From CAZEAN01 sp964510225 (lineage in GTDB: Bacteria > Planctomycetota > Planctomycetia > Isosphaerales > Isosphaeraceae), in assembly GCA_964510225.1 (NCBI GenBank), contig CAZEAN010000014.1:1-64000 (forward strand): 64,000 nucleotides of DNA, given 5' to 3'. The translations under genes and the position numbers were made by a program. Positions within the stretch are counted from its first letter, which is position 1. Each line of letters begins with the position of its first letter. This document shows positions 1 through 9,465 of the stretch, piece after piece. The notes under the pieces were generated by a model, which was not told the origin of the DNA, made no database searches, and worked only from the letters and a program-made list of their open reading frames with translations.

Positions 1-903
1 GCGGCGACCTTGTCAGCGATGCAGCCCGATTGGGAGCACACTTTTCCTCCGTTAGCAGAACCTTGGCGGCTACCGTTATGGTTCCTTCGGACCCACACCG
101 GACACTTGATGGCTTATCCCTGTGGGGGTGAGGCGGGAGGAAGTACGGTGTCTTTCCTCTTGGCTATAGTCGGAGGGACGTCTCTTTGGCGAACAGATCG
201 AAAGACCGTTGTCTTGGTTTGTGTCATGCCGCTGCTACTAGCCTTCTGCGCTGCTGCCCTCCACCGATATCCCTATGGTGGATCCGCTCGGTTCATGCAG
301 TACACGGCGCCAGCGACTTGCCTCTTGATCGGTGCTGGAGTGTGGGATCTCCTGCAACGGATCCCTGGGGAGAGTACACAACGAAGAGTGTGGAGGATTT
401 CGGTCGCAGCACTCATTGCGATTGGTGTCGTACCGCTTATAGGAGAACTGAGCCATCCCTATCGCTCGGAACATGCTGAACGGGCTCGTTCATTTGCGCG
501 GACCCTTTGGCCTACTCTTGAGGCTCGGGGCGAAGTCCGTTGCGTTCGTTGGGATTATGGCATTGGGGATTGGAATTCGATCCACCTCGATCGTCCTGTC
601 TATTTCTGTAATCAAGCGATTTATACCCCGCGTAAGCTGCACCAAACACGATCGCCGACCACGCCAACAGACGATCGACCCCTACTCTGTGTGCTCGCCA
701 ATCCACGATCCGAAGAGACCGAAGAGATTACTTCTTGGCTTCAGAAAATGGGCAAGAAGTACAATCTCGTGGAACAGAAGGTATACTTGGTCCCGATGTC
801 GAGTCGCCATCCTACTCGTAAAGAACGAGTTGAGATCTACGAATTTGGGCCCAAGCCCCTCCAAACCTCCTCTAGCAGTCTTGCGACGAAGCCAGTTAAA
901 TGA
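1..903 (+). CDS. GT39-like multi-pass membrane protein, 5'-truncated by window edge
   Basis: The reading frame is open to the left edge, so the N-terminal part lies outside the window. A TTG at position 10 could serve as a start but is more likely internal. The visible part has hydrophobic segments followed by a soluble C-terminal domain of about 150 residues containing a W-D-Y-G-I-G-D-W stretch. That arrangement, membrane helices then a periplasmic tail, is typical of GT39/ArnT-like or PMT-like lipid-linked sugar transferases. Another protein of this general type lies at 3141-4640. The catalytic loop is not visible, so the family call is an inference and the substrate is unknown. Confidence 0.5.
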   Translation, partial: AATLSAMQPDWEHTFPPLAEPWRLPLWFLRTHTGHLMAYPCGGEAGGSTVSFLLAIVGGTSLWRTDRKTVVLVCVMPLLLAFCAAALHRYPYGGSARFMQYTAPATCLLIGAGVWDLLQRIPGESTQRRVWRISVAALIAIGVVPLIGELSHPYRSEHAERARSFARTLWPTLEARGEVRCVRWDYGIGDWNSIHLDRPVYFCNQAIYTPRKLHQTRSPTTPTDDRPLLCVLANPRSEETEEITSWLQKMGKKYNLVEQKVYLVPMSSRHPTRKERVEIYEFGPKPLQTSSSSLATKPVK

Positions 904-954
904 GCAGGAGGCCCTGAGTGTTACCAACCCGAATGTGGATGAACAATCTCACGC

Positions 955-2253
955 TCAGGACTGCTTCTGGAAGATTCGTCTCGGGTTGTCACGGAGGACA
1001 AGACGTGCCAATTCTAAGGCCCGATCGGTAGACCATCGTCGGATCCGGACGCAATCTTGGGCGAGGTACTCGGCGAGTAATCGTCGGTACATGTTGAATT
1101 TTGGCAGAATAAATTCAAGCTTATAAGCATCTGAGTAGTAACCGATCTGTTTCGATTTCGGAACAGCCTGGAGTCGGGTCTGAAGATCGGCAGCGATGAA
1201 CCCGGGGACGTTTGAGTACCACCAGTGACCATTGGGCACGACATTCGGAAAGATCCAAGCGAAGGCAACCAGCTCGGGTCCAGCGTCGGGTGATAGTGTA
1301 GAGACCGGAAAGGTAACGTTGCGGAAGTGATTGAAGAGCGTTGAGTAGTCATGCAGACTGACGCGGCGGTCGAAGAGATCACGTCCCCCAGCGACTCCAT
1401 CGGGATAGACATTCCGGATTGGCCCAATCATGAGATCAAACGGTAACTTGAAGTCAGCGCAGAGTTCAGCAAGTGTCCAGAAAACAAACGACCGAATCTC
1501 TGCATGTTCATCGGGTCGTAGTTCGAGATGCTTAAGCGCCCGACGGATCGGGGTTTGTGCACGGATCGGCGCAGCCGGCGTTGGTCTGAAGTCAGGAGGA
1601 AGGCTGATTGCACATGCTCTCGCCCCATGTTCGACAAAATAGCTGAAGCGCTGCGCAATTGCTTCTCTCAGTGTTGAGATGTCTTCGACGCTGCTGTTTG
1701 TCGATGCTTGAAGACGTTCAACCGTCCGATGCTCATGGAGCTTTAGGACTAGGTCATCCGTACGGAGACAGGGGACAAAACGATCTGTGTCCCATCCCCG
1801 AAGTGGGTCATCAAAGTCGTTCGTTAGGAAAACGGCTTCGAGGTTCGTTCTCTCCCAGACATCTTGATCCCAATCCCTACCATCCTCTTGATGATCGGCA
1901 CGCTCATAGAGGAATTCGATCGAGTCGGTATCAATACGATCGCCCTCGAAGCCGTAGAATGTCTGAGCGATTTCCAAGAGCCAGGAGTATTGGACCGTAT
2001 TGTCAATCGTGGCGAGATTGCTCGCCAGGTTCCGTGCACGATCTAAAGGTCGCAGTTCAGGGGCAACCAGACTGGCCGGCATACCTGCAGAATGGGCGAG
2101 TTCGGTATAGTAATGATACCCGAGAATTTCGTCGAGATTACGGGAGGCTGGGCTTTGCGCATCGATGTGCGAGTGCGGATCATAGATTGGCCATCTCGAA
2201 ATCTCGTCGAATAACTCTTGGGCAGTGGGATCGTGGGGGCGTATCGTACTCAT
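955..2253 (-). CDS. Glucuronate/uronate isomerase-family (UxaC-like) metal-dependent protein
   Basis: The 432-aa protein begins with a metal-site motif YDPHSHID (His27 and His29), the signature of amidohydrolase-fold uronate isomerases, and carries W-W-Y-S and YKLEFILPKF segments near the C-terminus that fit the UxaC family. Classical UxaC of about 470 residues isomerises glucuronate or galacturonate to fructuronate or tagaturonate. This one is slightly shorter, and no other hexuronate-pathway gene is adjacent, so the true substrate may differ. It runs convergently with the upstream membrane protein, with a gap of 51 bases between the two stops. Confidence 0.65.
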   Translation of the reverse strand: MSTIRPHDPTAQELFDEISRWPIYDPHSHIDAQSPASRNLDEILGYHYYTELAHSAGMPASLVAPELRPLDRARNLASNLATIDNTVQYSWLLEIAQTFYGFEGDRIDTDSIEFLYERADHQEDGRDWDQDVWERTNLEAVFLTNDFDDPLRGWDTDRFVPCLRTDDLVLKLHEHRTVERLQASTNSSVEDISTLREAIAQRFSYFVEHGARACAISLPPDFRPTPAAPIRAQTPIRRALKHLELRPDEHAEIRSFVFWTLAELCADFKLPFDLMIGPIRNVYPDGVAGGRDLFDRRVSLHDYSTLFNHFRNVTFPVSTLSPDAGPELVAFAWIFPNVVPNGHWWYSNVPGFIAADLQTRLQAVPKSKQIGYYSDAYKLEFILPKFNMYRRLLAEYLAQDCVRIRRWSTDRALELARLVLRDNPRRIFQKQS

Positions 2254-2380
2254 GTGGATCGCTCGATCGGTCGACTACCAAGGCTTGAGAATCGGCGTTA
2301 CTCAAGCGCTAGCTTACGGCGTCGGATCGATCTCGCAAAGAGTCTGGTAACGTCGGAACCTTTCGGAATCGTTAGCCCTC

Positions 2381-3121
2381 ATGCTCAAGATACTCGTCAC
2401 TGCAGGAGGGACAATCGCACCAATCGACGAAGTACGGTCAATCCGTAATAGTTCGACTGGAAAGTTCTCGGCCGAGATCACGGAGTCCTGGCTTCGGTAC
2501 GGTGATTCTGTAACCCACCTACAGACTCCCGGCGCAGTCATCCCGATTCGATCCCAGCTTCATTTGATCGACCTCGACCTCACGAAGCGTGCATTTGATT
2601 CGGAGACCACTCGGATCTTTCAGACGTGGAAAGAACATCGAGATCGGCTTCAGCTCATTCAATTGAGGAATGGAACCGTCTCTGAGTATCAATCGGTACT
2701 CCAGAATTGTCTCGTCCGAGAACGTTATGATGCCGTATTCCTTGCTGCGGCGGTCTCTGATTATGAACCTATCCCAATCCAGGGGAAGATCGAGTCTTCC
2801 CAGGAAGAGCTAATCATCCGTTGTCGTCGGGTACAGAAGGTGATTGCGAGTGTACGTCAGTCGGCTCCCCATTCATTCCTGGTCGGCTTCAAGTTGGTCG
2901 CGGGCTCATCCGTCAACGAACTGATTCAAAAGTCAAAGGATCTATGTTGTGCCAATCAACTCGATCTTGTCGTTGGTAATGATCTGCTGCAATACCGTCA
3001 GGGGTACCACCAGCTCCAACTAGTCCGAAGCAGTGGTCAGGTTGAAACGCTCGATCCCGGGGTACTTGGGGTTGCGTCGATGCTCGTCGAACGTGTCCGC
3101 CAATTCATTGTCGATCGCTAA
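2381..3121 (+). CDS. Stand-alone CoaB-like phosphopantothenoylcysteine synthetase/flavoprotein domain
   Basis: The 246-aa protein opens with VTAGGTIAPIDEVRSIRN and STGKF, the nucleotide-binding signature of the CoaB half of CoaBC (DNA/pantothenate metabolism flavoprotein family). It also has LAAAVSDYEP and VVGNDLL, both conserved in CoaB. CoaB ligates cysteine to 4'-phosphopantothenate. Most bacteria have a CoaBC fusion of about 400 residues; here only the synthetase half is present and no CoaC decarboxylase is next to it. It could be the cell's CoaB or a divergent paralogue. The next gene starts 19 bases downstream on the same strand. Confidence 0.65.
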   Translation: MLKILVTAGGTIAPIDEVRSIRNSSTGKFSAEITESWLRYGDSVTHLQTPGAVIPIRSQLHLIDLDLTKRAFDSETTRIFQTWKEHRDRLQLIQLRNGTVSEYQSVLQNCLVRERYDAVFLAAAVSDYEPIPIQGKIESSQEELIIRCRRVQKVIASVRQSAPHSFLVGFKLVAGSSVNELIQKSKDLCCANQLDLVVGNDLLQYRQGYHQLQLVRSSGQVETLDPGVLGVASMLVERVRQFIVDR

Positions 3122-3140
3122 GTCACTGGAGTAGCGAAGA

Positions 3141-4640
3141 GTGGTTGTGTCGCCGGGTCGAAAGCAATTGTTTGAAAGAGCTTCGGTTCTTCTTGTAGGA
3201 GTCGTGGCAACATTGTGCACGGCCTCGAACACCGGATTTGACGAACCTCCAAGATTCGACGGAGCTGGCTATGCAATGCTGGCAGAGTCGATTCAGACCT
3301 TGGGCAGGTACTGTAACATTGAGCATCCCGAGAAGCCGCCGCACTACCATTTCCCTCCTGGATACCCTAGTTCTCTTGCCGCCCTGTGGTCTATCACAGG
3401 ACGCTCCGCGCTGGCTGCCCACACTGCTTCTGTTTCTTGTACCGTAATCGCAACTCTTCTGGCATTCTATTGGTTTCGGCAGCTTTATTCTTTAAAGGTT
3501 GCCTTTGTACTCGGTATTGCGCTTGCGATGAATTGGCAATGGGTCCGCGAAGGAGGAGCGATACGTTCTGAACCATTGTATTTTATGCTCGGACAACTAG
3601 CGATTTTGTTGAACGCGCGACTACGTCCTGGACATCAGTTTGAGGGCGCATTGCTCGGTATATTGCTCGGCATCGTCATGGTGACGCGGCATATCGGTAT
3701 CACCATTGCGGTTGCGGTCACCATCGAGTTAGTCATAAGACGTCAGTGGAGGGTTCTCCTCTCAATTATTGTGATGACGTCGCTGATAGTCTTTCCTTGG
3801 GTAATCCGACTCTTGACCAAGTCAGAACATTCTCAACTCAGACTTCTACCTGATCGCAATTGGCTTGGAGTCATTGGGGAGAATTCATGGTTCTATTCGC
3901 TCCGGCTTCCGGATGTCTTGAGTGCCCCGGTGGTAGAAGTCGGGACCGTTTTCGCCCCCGAGTACCGTGCCGTTGTCATAGGTGTCGCAATGGTTGTGAC
4001 TGGAGTCCTCATGGCTGGTATTGTGCTGGCGTTCAAGCAGGACCGAACGCGATTTGCAGCGATCCTCGTCAGCACGAATCTAGGCTTGCTCTTTCTCTGG
4101 CCATTTACGGAAGCGGGCAGATTCCTCGTCCCGCTTGTCCCAGCACTCCTGATCATTGCGCTCGAAGGATTGGTTGTCTTTACATCTTGGTTGCGTCTTC
4201 GACTATCGAGATTCAAGCTAGCCATCCTGCTCGCTGTGGTAGCTTTCCCATACTCTCTTTATGCCATCGTAACCACAAAGGCAGCCGAGGAACGTCAGTC
4301 ACATTACGAGGTTGATGCAGCTTGTGACTGGATCGTCAAGTTTGGGAGTCAACAGGGACCGGTTCTGTCTTCATATCCGGCGGAAGTCTATTGGCAGACC
4401 GGATGTACTGGGATTAAACCCGCGTATACCACTGAGACGATTCTCGCTGAAATCGAGAGGTATCAGGTCGGGTATTTGCTCGTTGCACCTAATCGCTTTG
4501 CGTCAGCTCCCGATGACCCGCTCGTTCGACTCTATGCGGAGCATCCAGAGATGCTCCGCGTTGTCTGGAAGTCGCCGGAAGGGGGTGTCAAAGTTCTCAA
4601 GACCGCCGTTGATCGAGTAACTCCCGAGGGATCAAGGTGA
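3141..4640 (+). CDS. GT39/ArnT-like glycosyltransferase, multi-pass membrane protein
   Basis: The 499-aa protein starts at GTG. After one hydrophobic segment it has F-D-G-A-G-Y-A-M-L-A and H-F-P-P-G-Y-P, the extracytoplasmic acidic and HFPPGYP-type signatures of GT39-like lipid-linked sugar transferases (compare dolichyl-phosphate-mannose mannosyltransferases and ArnT). About ten hydrophobic helices follow, then a soluble C-terminal domain of about 120 residues. It probably transfers a sugar from a polyprenyl-phosphate donor to a lipid or protein in the cell envelope; the acceptor is unknown. Its last nine bases overlap the 3' end of the convergent SGNH hydrolase gene. Confidence 0.65.
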   Translation: MVVSPGRKQLFERASVLLVGVVATLCTASNTGFDEPPRFDGAGYAMLAESIQTLGRYCNIEHPEKPPHYHFPPGYPSSLAALWSITGRSALAAHTASVSCTVIATLLAFYWFRQLYSLKVAFVLGIALAMNWQWVREGGAIRSEPLYFMLGQLAILLNARLRPGHQFEGALLGILLGIVMVTRHIGITIAVAVTIELVIRRQWRVLLSIIVMTSLIVFPWVIRLLTKSEHSQLRLLPDRNWLGVIGENSWFYSLRLPDVLSAPVVEVGTVFAPEYRAVVIGVAMVVTGVLMAGIVLAFKQDRTRFAAILVSTNLGLLFLWPFTEAGRFLVPLVPALLIIALEGLVVFTSWLRLRLSRFKLAILLAVVAFPYSLYAIVTTKAAEERQSHYEVDAACDWIVKFGSQQGPVLSSYPAEVYWQTGCTGIKPAYTTETILAEIERYQVGYLLVAPNRFASAPDDPLVRLYAEHPEMLRVVWKSPEGGVKVLKTAVDRVTPEGSR

Positions 4641-5306
4641 CTCCGTAATCACCTCTTCGACCGCAGATGCTACACGTCGGGCCAACGCCTTACTTGCATT
4701 GCGTGTAAAGTGCACTCCGTCAGCGACCAGGGCCTCGTCCAGTCCAAGTAAAGTCGCCGACTTGTGAAGATCGTTCAAGATCACGTTGGGGTGTTTCTGT
4801 TGGACTTCTTTGATGACTTCATTGTACAAGTCGATGTCCTCATTGAAACGGTCAAACGGCTTAACAGTATTGTGACGCTCTTCGATCACAGGTGTAGTGG
4901 TTGCGAGGATGATTGTTGCGCCCGTTTCCGATTCAATTCTGCCAAGGATCTGGTCAAGATTCTTCCGGTACTGATCTAGTCCGACCTGATGAGATTGTGA
5001 GTCACGATCAAAACGGAGGTCATGAAGTCCGGCATTGAGGTGGACCACTGCCGGGTCGACGGCAATTACCCAGTCGTCGAGATTGGCGAGGACATTACGG
5101 CTGTCACCACCGTTCGGCTTCGGACTCTCTACAGTCGCTGTACCCTCTAAAAGCTGGGCGACTTCGTTGGCGTAACCCAGGCGAATGGAGTCGCCGATCA
5201 ATACGACAACCGGGAGATCGGACCCAGTTGCATTGAGTTCGTTCGGAGAAAAAGTGAGAGCTAGGAAGAATACTAAGGAGAAAGTGGGCATTGCGAGTTT
5301 CCTCAT
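4632..5306 (-). CDS. Secreted SGNH/GDSL-family hydrolase
   Basis: The 224-aa protein has an N-terminal hydrophobic signal sequence, then VVLIGDS with the nucleophile Ser40 (block I), G-G-D-S (block II), HLNAGLHD (block III, in a GxND-like position) and A-D-G-V-H-F near the C-terminus (block V, the Asp/His of the triad). This is the SGNH lipase/esterase fold common in planctomycete secreted carbohydrate esterases and lysophospholipases. The substrate cannot be read from sequence. Its stop lies 9 bases inside the end of the convergent GT39-like gene. Confidence 0.8.
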   Translation of the reverse strand: MRKLAMPTFSLVFFLALTFSPNELNATGSDLPVVVLIGDSIRLGYANEVAQLLEGTATVESPKPNGGDSRNVLANLDDWVIAVDPAVVHLNAGLHDLRFDRDSQSHQVGLDQYRKNLDQILGRIESETGATIILATTTPVIEERHNTVKPFDRFNEDIDLYNEVIKEVQQKHPNVILNDLHKSATLLGLDEALVADGVHFTRNASKALARRVASAVEEVITESP

Positions 5307-5344
5307 TGTTGGTGGTATTGAAAAGCCATCTCGAACTGCGGTGA

Positions 5345-8300
5345 CTACCGATTGTCGGCTCCCGAATTGCTCTGGGGAGCCTTAAGACTTAACAAGTAAG
5401 CAATGAGATCGCTAAAGTCGTCAGGGGAGAGCACTTCGACAAGCCCGACCGGCATGATCGAGAGTTCACCGACTCGTCGCGCTTCGATTTCGTCCTTCGG
5501 GATTCTTCTGATTTTGGCGTCGATGTCGGCAAGAACCAAGTCCGGGCCTGACTCGTCACGGACCAAACCGCTTAAGACCCGTCCGTCGTCTGTCGCGACC
5601 ACAACCGGCTGGTAGCCGGTCGCGATTCGCTCTGAGGGTTCGAGTACCGACCGAATAATCTCCGCGCGATCGTACTTAGAGGCTAAGCCTGTTAAGTTGG
5701 GGCCAATGTCAGCAGTACCTCGGTCGTTCACCGCATGGCATTTCGCACAACCAATGCCATTCGGGTCGAAAAACAGTGTCTCACCTCGTTCTGGGTCACC
5801 AGTGTGGTCCAGCGCAAAGGACGCGAGCACATCGATCGGATTGACACGCGGAGGATCGACCAGAAAAGTTGCCTCCGGTTGAGAGACTTGAACACTTAAC
5901 GCCCATGTACCGATTCCCTGGCGGGTCCGGATGAGAAGCCGATTTGACCCTGAGCGGAGTTGAACCCGGACTCGATCGCTATCAGGATCGAACGGCCGGC
6001 CTGAGTATTCGTTGAAGGTGTGTACAACTTCACCATTGAGCTCAACAATGAGGGCCCCACTAGAGCCGATCAAAAGCATCGCGTCGCGAGCAGCGGGTGA
6101 ATCGATTTCTGCTACGGCGAATGCCGCTAGATCAGGGGAACCATTGCTATCGTAACCAAACCCGCCGAAATCTCCCTGCCCTTCCTTAAAGTCCTCGATC
6201 ACTAAACGACCAGTACCTGGTTCACCTGTCCTTGACTCCCAACGAATCTCTCGCCCCTCAACTCCCGAGTGAGGCTGTTCGAAATCGATCGTCTCCTCTC
6301 CGAGAAACACACGGGCTGTTGTACGGGCAAATGGTCCGATGACGTTCCACGAAATGATTGGTTGGAATCGAGTTAAGAGTCGCGAGACGGCCTCGGCCGT
6401 ATTGGGGCTGAGGGAGCTGGAAGTAGCATACTCTTCAATCGCTGGATAGGCTGCTTCGCCGAGTTGGAGGAGTGCAGATTCGGCTGCCTTCCGAAGTTCG
6501 GGGTTTCGATTGTCAAGCGAGTCAAGATAGAGGGGAATCGAAGGCAGGTTTGGTAGAGCTGTGAGGCCGGCAATCGCAATGGTCCGGAGTCTCGGATCCA
6601 TGATCTCTGCATTGGCCATGCCGAGAAACTTGGGAATGACTGGCTGATAGTCCAGTGTTACCAGCGCTTCGGCCGCAGCGATTACAACCGCAGTGTCAGG
6701 GTCTTCGAGCAGCCCTAGTAGCCGTTGCTGTACATGTTCGGGAACCTTACTCATTTCCGCTAGCGTCGTTACCGCCGCAGAGCGTACGTCCGAATCCTCA
6801 TGGTCGAGAAAGCTCGCGAGGTCATTGGCTGGCAATACGTTAGCCTCCCCGAGTTTAGGGATCGCCCGCCCGATGAGTTCGGGAGGCGTTGCTCGGTTGA
6901 AGACCAACGAAAATAGTGGAGTCCACGCGGGACGTCCTTGGAGGTTTCCGAGTGCGTCGACAGCAGCCTCGCGAGCGATTAGGGGGGCTGACTGGTTCTG
7001 AGCAAGCCGCCCGAGTGCAGGAGCAGATTCTAAGTCACCCAGATCGCCAAGAATGAGGGCGAGTGCCTGGAGATTCTCTCCATGCTGCTCGCGATCGAGT
7101 TGAGCGCGAAAGATACGTGCTGTTGGCTTCCCAATCGGACGGAGCCCAACGATCGCTCGGCCCCGCACAGTTCGGTCGGGATCCTTCAGCGCGCGGACTA
7201 GCGCTGAACTGATGACCTGCATGGCCTCAGGATCCCAGTGCTCGGTCTTTTGGGGCATCCGACCTGCGAGCGGATTGGTTCCGAACCACTGTCCATTCCA
7301 TTCGGAATATTTGAAAAGTATTTCGCCTAAGTTTGTGACGATCCGTGCTCGAACCGAGGGGTTTTCAACCGAATCAGCTGCAGTCGCAAGACCAACCGCC
7401 ACGCCAGTGCTCCAGAATTCGTCGGTCAATTCTAGTACGTCATCTCGTCGGTTCGGATCCTTGAGAGCATCAACGATTAAATCGGAGTCGATCACCCCGA
7501 GATGTCGGACGGCAGTTCGTATTGACCAAGCGGTAAAGGGATCGAGATCGTTTAAGTGCTCCATCAACGCTGGCACGGCGGTAGGCAGGCCGATGGAACC
7601 GAGTGCAATTGCTGCTTCGCGACGAACGAGAGGTTCGGTGTCATTCAGGAGATCAACCAGTGCAGATTCGCTGAGCTGGTCCGCCCTGATTCCTGCTCGT
7701 CGCGCGGCCTGAGCACGGACCATCGGCACTGAACTGTCGAGCGCACTCCGGAGTGCGGCTTCGGCCCTTTCTCCCTGGATCTGATCGAGGGTCCAGATTG
7801 CGTGGAGGCGACTCTGTGTCGAACTGCGCTCATCTTGAAGTAGACCAACAAGGTCATCCACGCTATCTCCAGCTTTCCTCGCAAGCGAATGCTGAGCGCG
7901 CAACCGTGCAGAATGAGCGGGATGATCGAGTCTTTCAAGGTCGGTTTTGTAGTTGGGAAGTTTTTGGACATCAGTTCCTTGATAGGTCATCCGATAGAGT
8001 CGGCCCGTTTTCGCGGTGGCAACGAGCCAATTGCCGATTCCCCAATCGACGATATAGAGACCGCGACCATCAGCAGTGGGACCTACCGAGAAGGGTCGAA
8101 AATCGGCGACCGTACCGGCAGTCACAAACAGTTCTTTCGAAGTGACTCGAAAACTGCCCCCACTCGGTTCTACTGTATAGCGAAAGACGGTTTGCAGTCC
8201 CCAGTCGCAGACAAAGAGATTCCCTTGGTAGCGTTCGGGTAATCCGGCTTCCTTGTAGATCATCCCCTGAGCCCCGGCGCCCCCGATCTGTCCGGCGACG

Positions 8301-9091
8301 ACAGGAAGGCAGCGATCGGGGTGGAGTAAGAACTCGTACGGATAACCATAATGTCCTCGGACGATGTGATGAGTCAGACTGTTTGGCCAGCGCTTACTGT
8401 CATCATCATTACCGTAGGTAAAAACGTCATCCGTTTGGGTAAGCATCACCGAGAGCGGATTACGTTCACCGGTCGAAACGATCTGAAGATCCGTCCCGTC
8501 AGGGCGAACTCGAACTACACCACCCACCTTGAGCTGAATCCTGGCGCCATCCCGCCCGAAAGCTTCGGGGAACCCCTGGTCACCTCCGGCAATGTACAAG
8601 AAGCCGTCCATGCCGAGTCGGATACCGGAGGCGACGTGGTCGTTCAGACCACTGAAGCCTGGGAGTTCGGGACCTAGCCCGGTGACAAGATCAATACGTT
8701 CATCCGCTTTCAGGTCGCCGTCCCGATCCCGAAACACAGAAAGATAAGGGGCGTGCATGACGTAGAGTGAATCCTCAATCCACTCAAGCCCCATCACCGC
8801 CCAAAGCCCTTCGGCGAACTTCGTTGTTGTGCCATCGGGTCTTAAAGCGAGTACAGAGTCGATTGGTGTGGTCGGTGGCCCCGGCATGTCCATTGGGTCT
8901 TGACCCAAGTAGATGGTACCGTCGGGGGCTTCGACGATCGCAGTTGGGTAGAGGATTGCTGGTGCTTCTGCGACCAGATCGACTTTCCAGTCATTAGGCA
9001 CCGAGGGCAATAGTGATTGGGGATTGTCGGCCAGAGCGGAAGCCCCAAGGCCCAGCCAAATCGCGAAGATCCAAAATCGTCTATGCCTCAT
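5345..9091 (-). CDS. PVC-type giant secreted protein: beta-propeller, HEAT repeats, cytochrome c domain
   Basis: The 1,248-aa protein has a signal peptide (first 21 residues). A glucose/sorbosone-dehydrogenase-type beta-propeller spans roughly residues 30-370, with GLNDHVASG and STGERNP motifs. A HEAT-repeat solenoid follows at about 380-860, then a jelly-roll-like segment at about 890-1060 and a C-terminal class I cytochrome c domain with C-A-K-C-H at residues 1115-1119. This order is diagnostic of the PVC-type haem-binding proteins that are greatly expanded in planctomycetes. They are thought to act as periplasmic electron-transferring dehydrogenases on sugars or related substrates, mostly without experimental proof. 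Its start faces murB across a 374-base intergenic region. Confidence 0.9.
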   Translation of the reverse strand: MRHRRFWIFAIWLGLGASALADNPQSLLPSVPNDWKVDLVAEAPAILYPTAIVEAPDGTIYLGQDPMDMPGPPTTPIDSVLALRPDGTTTKFAEGLWAVMGLEWIEDSLYVMHAPYLSVFRDRDGDLKADERIDLVTGLGPELPGFSGLNDHVASGIRLGMDGFLYIAGGDQGFPEAFGRDGARIQLKVGGVVRVRPDGTDLQIVSTGERNPLSVMLTQTDDVFTYGNDDDSKRWPNSLTHHIVRGHYGYPYEFLLHPDRCLPVVAGQIGGAGAQGMIYKEAGLPERYQGNLFVCDWGLQTVFRYTVEPSGGSFRVTSKELFVTAGTVADFRPFSVGPTADGRGLYIVDWGIGNWLVATAKTGRLYRMTYQGTDVQKLPNYKTDLERLDHPAHSARLRAQHSLARKAGDSVDDLVGLLQDERSSTQSRLHAIWTLDQIQGERAEAALRSALDSSVPMVRAQAARRAGIRADQLSESALVDLLNDTEPLVRREAAIALGSIGLPTAVPALMEHLNDLDPFTAWSIRTAVRHLGVIDSDLIVDALKDPNRRDDVLELTDEFWSTGVAVGLATAADSVENPSVRARIVTNLGEILFKYSEWNGQWFGTNPLAGRMPQKTEHWDPEAMQVISSALVRALKDPDRTVRGRAIVGLRPIGKPTARIFRAQLDREQHGENLQALALILGDLGDLESAPALGRLAQNQSAPLIAREAAVDALGNLQGRPAWTPLFSLVFNRATPPELIGRAIPKLGEANVLPANDLASFLDHEDSDVRSAAVTTLAEMSKVPEHVQQRLLGLLEDPDTAVVIAAAEALVTLDYQPVIPKFLGMANAEIMDPRLRTIAIAGLTALPNLPSIPLYLDSLDNRNPELRKAAESALLQLGEAAYPAIEEYATSSSLSPNTAEAVSRLLTRFQPIISWNVIGPFARTTARVFLGEETIDFEQPHSGVEGREIRWESRTGEPGTGRLVIEDFKEGQGDFGGFGYDSNGSPDLAAFAVAEIDSPAARDAMLLIGSSGALIVELNGEVVHTFNEYSGRPFDPDSDRVRVQLRSGSNRLLIRTRQGIGTWALSVQVSQPEATFLVDPPRVNPIDVLASFALDHTGDPERGETLFFDPNGIGCAKCHAVNDRGTADIGPNLTGLASKYDRAEIIRSVLEPSERIATGYQPVVVATDDGRVLSGLVRDESGPDLVLADIDAKIRRIPKDEIEARRVGELSIMPVGLVEVLSPDDFSDLIAYLLSLKAPQSNSGADNR

Positions 9092-9465
9092 GACAACCCC
9101 CGTTGCGGTTCATTGGAATCAAATCGAGAATGGTGACCAGGTGGTAATTTCGGACGGATTTTAACTTTGAAGTGAAATTGCAGCAACGCGGCTCGTCACA
9201 AGAGATCAATACATTTGCCAATTTTGGGCAAGCTGTCGCTAGTCGGCTCGTTCTAACGACGCAGAATGCTTGACGATAAGAGCGGATCAGAGCTAGGATG
9301 CGGCACAAGAAGATGTCGATTTAAGTCGACACGCGGCAAGAATCAGGGCCCGAGGTGACTGTCACGGAAGATGGATTAATCGTGCGGTCGACAGATCTCG
9401 CTGGCCGACACTAGGCAAACCGGTTGAGCTAGGACTCGACTCGGACGAGAAGGGTCGTTGAGACG
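9092..9465. other. Divergent intergenic region between the PVC-type gene and murB
   Basis: 374 bases with no supported gene. Short frames here have no recognisable domain. It should hold promoters for both flanking genes; one weak sigma70-like candidate toward murB is listed separately. Confidence 0.5.
9270..9299 (+). promoter_or_regulatory. Weak sigma70-like promoter candidate upstream of murB
   Basis: TTGACG at 9270-9275 and TAGGAT at 9294-9299 are separated by 18 bases, about 170 bases before the murB start. The -35 box matches consensus at five of six positions and the -10 box at four of six. There is no independent support. Confidence 0.25.

Noticed and set aside
473..1126. 217-codon plus-strand frame
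   Set aside because: Overlaps the membrane-protein gene in another frame and runs antisense into the uronate-isomerase-like gene; no recognisable protein features.
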